Positions 62,386-64,000 of a stretch of 64,000 nucleotides of DNA are shown here, piece after piece (the first letter of the stretch is position 1; every line of letters begins with the position of its first letter). The position numbers were made by a program, and so were the translations under genes. This DNA is from JAYKJB01 sp035284745 [NCBI: Candidatus Sericytochromatia bacterium] (GTDB taxonomy: Bacteria > Cyanobacteriota > Sericytochromatia > S15B-MN24), in contig JAYKIL010000021.1 in assembly GCA_035284745.1 (NCBI GenBank), positions 1 to 64,000 of the forward strand, read 5' to 3'. The notes under the pieces were generated by a model that was not told where the DNA came from, did no database searches, and saw nothing but the letters and a program-made list of their open reading frames with translations.

Positions 62386-63738
62386 CTAATTTTGACCCGC
62401 AAAATTACGCGAAGTGATGCTTTGAAACTTGGTGAGATTCTTCTCGAAATAAAGCTCCACGTGTCCCACGGGGCCATTACGGTGTTTCGCAATGATGACC
62501 TCGGCAGTCGACTTTTTGTCGGTGTCGGGGTTGTAATACTCGTCCCGATAAATAAACATCACAATGTCCGCATCCTGTTCGATGCTGCCACTTTCTCGCA
62601 GGTCAGAGAGCATCGGGCGCTTGTTCGGGCGACTCTCGACCGCACGACTCAGTTGTGACAAAGCAATCACCGGCACACGAAGCTCCCGTGCCAGTTGTTT
62701 CAGACCCCGCGATATCGCCCCCATCGCTGCGGCACGATTGTCATCCTTGGTGGATTTGATGCCCGATGACATCAGTTGAAGGTAGTCCACCATAATGAGG
62801 CCCAATTCTCCAGTTTCGGCCATCACACGACGCGCCTTAGAGCGCAGTTCCGCCACCGTCAAGGCAGCCGTGTCGTCGATGTAAATGGGCGTTTCAGACA
62901 ACAATCCGATCGCCTGGACCAACTTTCCCCAGTCCTGTTCAGCCAGGTACCCTGTGCGCAACCGATGCGAATCGATGCCCGCTTCAGCACACAAAAGCCG
63001 TTGCACCAATTGCTCCTTCGACATTTCGAGAGAATAAACCAAGACGGCCTTGCGGGTCTCCACAGCCACGTTTCGACAGAAGTTGAGCGCCAAGCTGGTC
63101 TTTCCCATCGCGGGGCGTGCGGCCAAAATCAGCAAATCACTGCTTTGAAAGCCATTGAGCATATTGTCGAGGTCGTAAAAACCGGTGGTATTTCCCAACA
63201 GGCGATCCTTGTCGGCATACCGTGCTTCGATGGTTTCGAAGGTCTCATTGATCACGTCCTTAATGGGAGTCATCGCGCCCGATTGCCTGCGCTGTCCCAC
63301 CTCCAAAACCGTTCTTTCCGCCGTATCGAGAATCGCTTCGACGTCTTCTTCCTCAGCAAATGCAGCGGCCACAATCTCCGTGCCAACGCGTATCAAATTA
63401 CGCAAAACCGCTTTATCAGCAACAATCTTGGCGTAATATTCCGCGTGCGCGGTGGTTGGGATCGAGGCCAATAAATCGGCGAGATACCCGATTCCTCCCA
63501 CCTCTTCGAGCCGAGGACCCAACTCTCCCTGCAAGGTAATCAGGTCGACAGGCTCGCCGCGTTCATACAGGGTTCTCATCGCGTCGAAAATCACCCCGTG
63601 CGATGCCCGATAAAATCCGGGACCCTCGAGCGTCTGACTCACGCGTGCGATCGCCTCGCGATCCATCATCATCGCGGCAAGTACGGCCTGCTCTGCCTCC
63701 ATATTTTGAGGAGGGATGCGTTCAATAACTTCTTTCAT
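62386..63738 (-). CDS. dnaB: replicative DNA helicase DnaB
   Basis: 450 residues from the ATG at 63738; a TTG four codons upstream is possible. The N-terminal domain begins 'IPPQNMEAEQAVLAAMMMD'. The RecA-like domain has Walker A 'ARPAMGKTSLALNF', Walker B 'LGLIMVDYLQLM', 'ALSQLSRAVESRPNKRPMLS' and 'DLRESGSIEQDADIVMFIYR'. It is the hexameric helicase at the replication fork. No intein is present. It follows rplI, the common rplI-dnaB order. Confidence 0.98.
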   Translation of the reverse strand: MKEVIERIPPQNMEAEQAVLAAMMMDREAIARVSQTLEGPGFYRASHGVIFDAMRTLYERGEPVDLITLQGELGPRLEEVGGIGYLADLLASIPTTAHAEYYAKIVADKAVLRNLIRVGTEIVAAAFAEEEDVEAILDTAERTVLEVGQRRQSGAMTPIKDVINETFETIEARYADKDRLLGNTTGFYDLDNMLNGFQSSDLLILAARPAMGKTSLALNFCRNVAVETRKAVLVYSLEMSKEQLVQRLLCAEAGIDSHRLRTGYLAEQDWGKLVQAIGLLSETPIYIDDTAALTVAELRSKARRVMAETGELGLIMVDYLQLMSSGIKSTKDDNRAAAMGAISRGLKQLARELRVPVIALSQLSRAVESRPNKRPMLSDLRESGSIEQDADIVMFIYRDEYYNPDTDKKSTAEVIIAKHRNGPVGHVELYFEKNLTKFQSITSRNFAGQN

Positions 63739-63786
63739 GCCACCCGCCAACCCAGAACTTTCTGGGGTGCTTCCCGTCAGGCTCCG

Positions 63787-64000
63787 TTAGTGAGCCTCAC
63801 GCACATCGATTTTGACTTTGGCACTGACTGCAGGATGCAACTTCACGACGAATTCGTGCAAGCCAATGGTCTTAATCGGGTCTGCGTCAATCTTCCGCTT
63901 ATCGACCTCTTGACCTAACTGGCCGGCGATGGCCTGTGCAATTTCCTTGTGCGTAATGGTGCCGAAAAGCTTGCCGTTTTCTCCCACTTTGTGAGAAACG
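63787..64000 (-). CDS. rplI: 50S ribosomal protein bL9 (partial, C-terminal part)
   Basis: The reading frame runs off the right edge, so only the last 70 or so residues are in view: 'VSHKVGENGKLFGTITHKEI', 'AQAIAGQLGQEVDKRKIDAD', 'PIKTIGLHEFVVKLHPAVSA'. This is the C-terminal domain of bL9, which binds 23S rRNA domain V and affects frame maintenance. It lies 48 bases upstream of dnaB on the same strand. Confidence 0.95.
   Translation of the reverse strand, partial: VSHKVGENGKLFGTITHKEIAQAIAGQLGQEVDKRKIDADPIKTIGLHEFVVKLHPAVSAKVKIDVREAH

Overview
The window is GC-rich bacterial chromosome, densely coded on both strands, with no rRNA, no tRNA, no insertion sequence, no prophage and no CRISPR array that I can see. 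Several signs point to a diderm (two-membrane) cell: many predicted lipoproteins, a protein whose last ~200 residues read as an outer-membrane beta-barrel ending in Phe, and AMIN-, LysM- and M23-type envelope proteins. A Ycf46-like AAA ATPase and a protein with four AMIN-like repeats are most familiar from Cyanobacteria and their non-photosynthetic relatives (Vampirovibrionia/Sericytochromatia). That placement is inference and needs a marker-gene tree. Non-ATG starts (GTG, TTG) are common.

Layout. 1-3.0 kb: a truncated HisC-like aminotransferase homologue, an M20 peptidase homologue (both lacking catalytic residues) and a cytosolic PhoR-type histidine kinase. 3.2-6.7 kb: two overlapping lipoprotein genes and a YihY/BrkB membrane protein. 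6.7-7.9 kb: an XRE-type regulator inside an array of repeated TTTGCATGTTT-like sites, probably its own operators, with a possible 30-codon gene downstream. 7.9-16.9 kb: a stand-alone B12-binding domain, a LysM protein, FolD, HU, a LysM/M23 endopeptidase, transaldolase, a peptidoglycan-binding protein with a Lys-rich tail, a CsgG/FlgT-like exported protein and a subtilisin-like lipoprotein. 16.9-21.9 kb: a 1662-residue sensor kinase with degenerate N-terminal kinase and ATPase regions. 22-31 kb: PepP, a Tat-type metallophosphoesterase, an AI-2E-family permease, the AMIN-repeat protein, an MmpL transporter and a lytic transglycosylase. 31-39 kb: an SDR enzyme, then a minus-strand operon with overlapping stops and starts, pyrG-cdd-era-TPR-(M1 peptidase homologue without HExxH), then a CorC/HlyC-type protein.

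39.2-52.5 kb is a long minus-strand gene train read rpsU, phoH, short PgpH-like HD phosphodiesterase, ybeY, dgkA, uvrA, nanE, ROK kinase, Ycf46-like AAA ATPase, SNF2-type helicase, zinc-finger protein and YbjN-like protein. Most junctions overlap or lie within a few bases. The AAA-SNF2-zinc-finger-YbjN end is the best candidate for an undescribed functional module.

52.8-61 kb (plus strand) holds a protein of unknown function, a degenerate 5'-nucleotidase fused to an outer-membrane barrel, an LEA14-like lipoprotein, a cytochrome-c-like lipoprotein with a CX3CH motif, an endonuclease V homologue with altered active-site positions, and two large lipoproteins. metK, dnaB and the 3' part of rplI close the window.

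A theme across the window is homologues of well-known hydrolases and transferases whose catalytic residues are replaced while the fold-defining sequence is kept (aminotransferase, M20, kinase/ATPase, M1, 5'-nucleotidase, perhaps EndoV).
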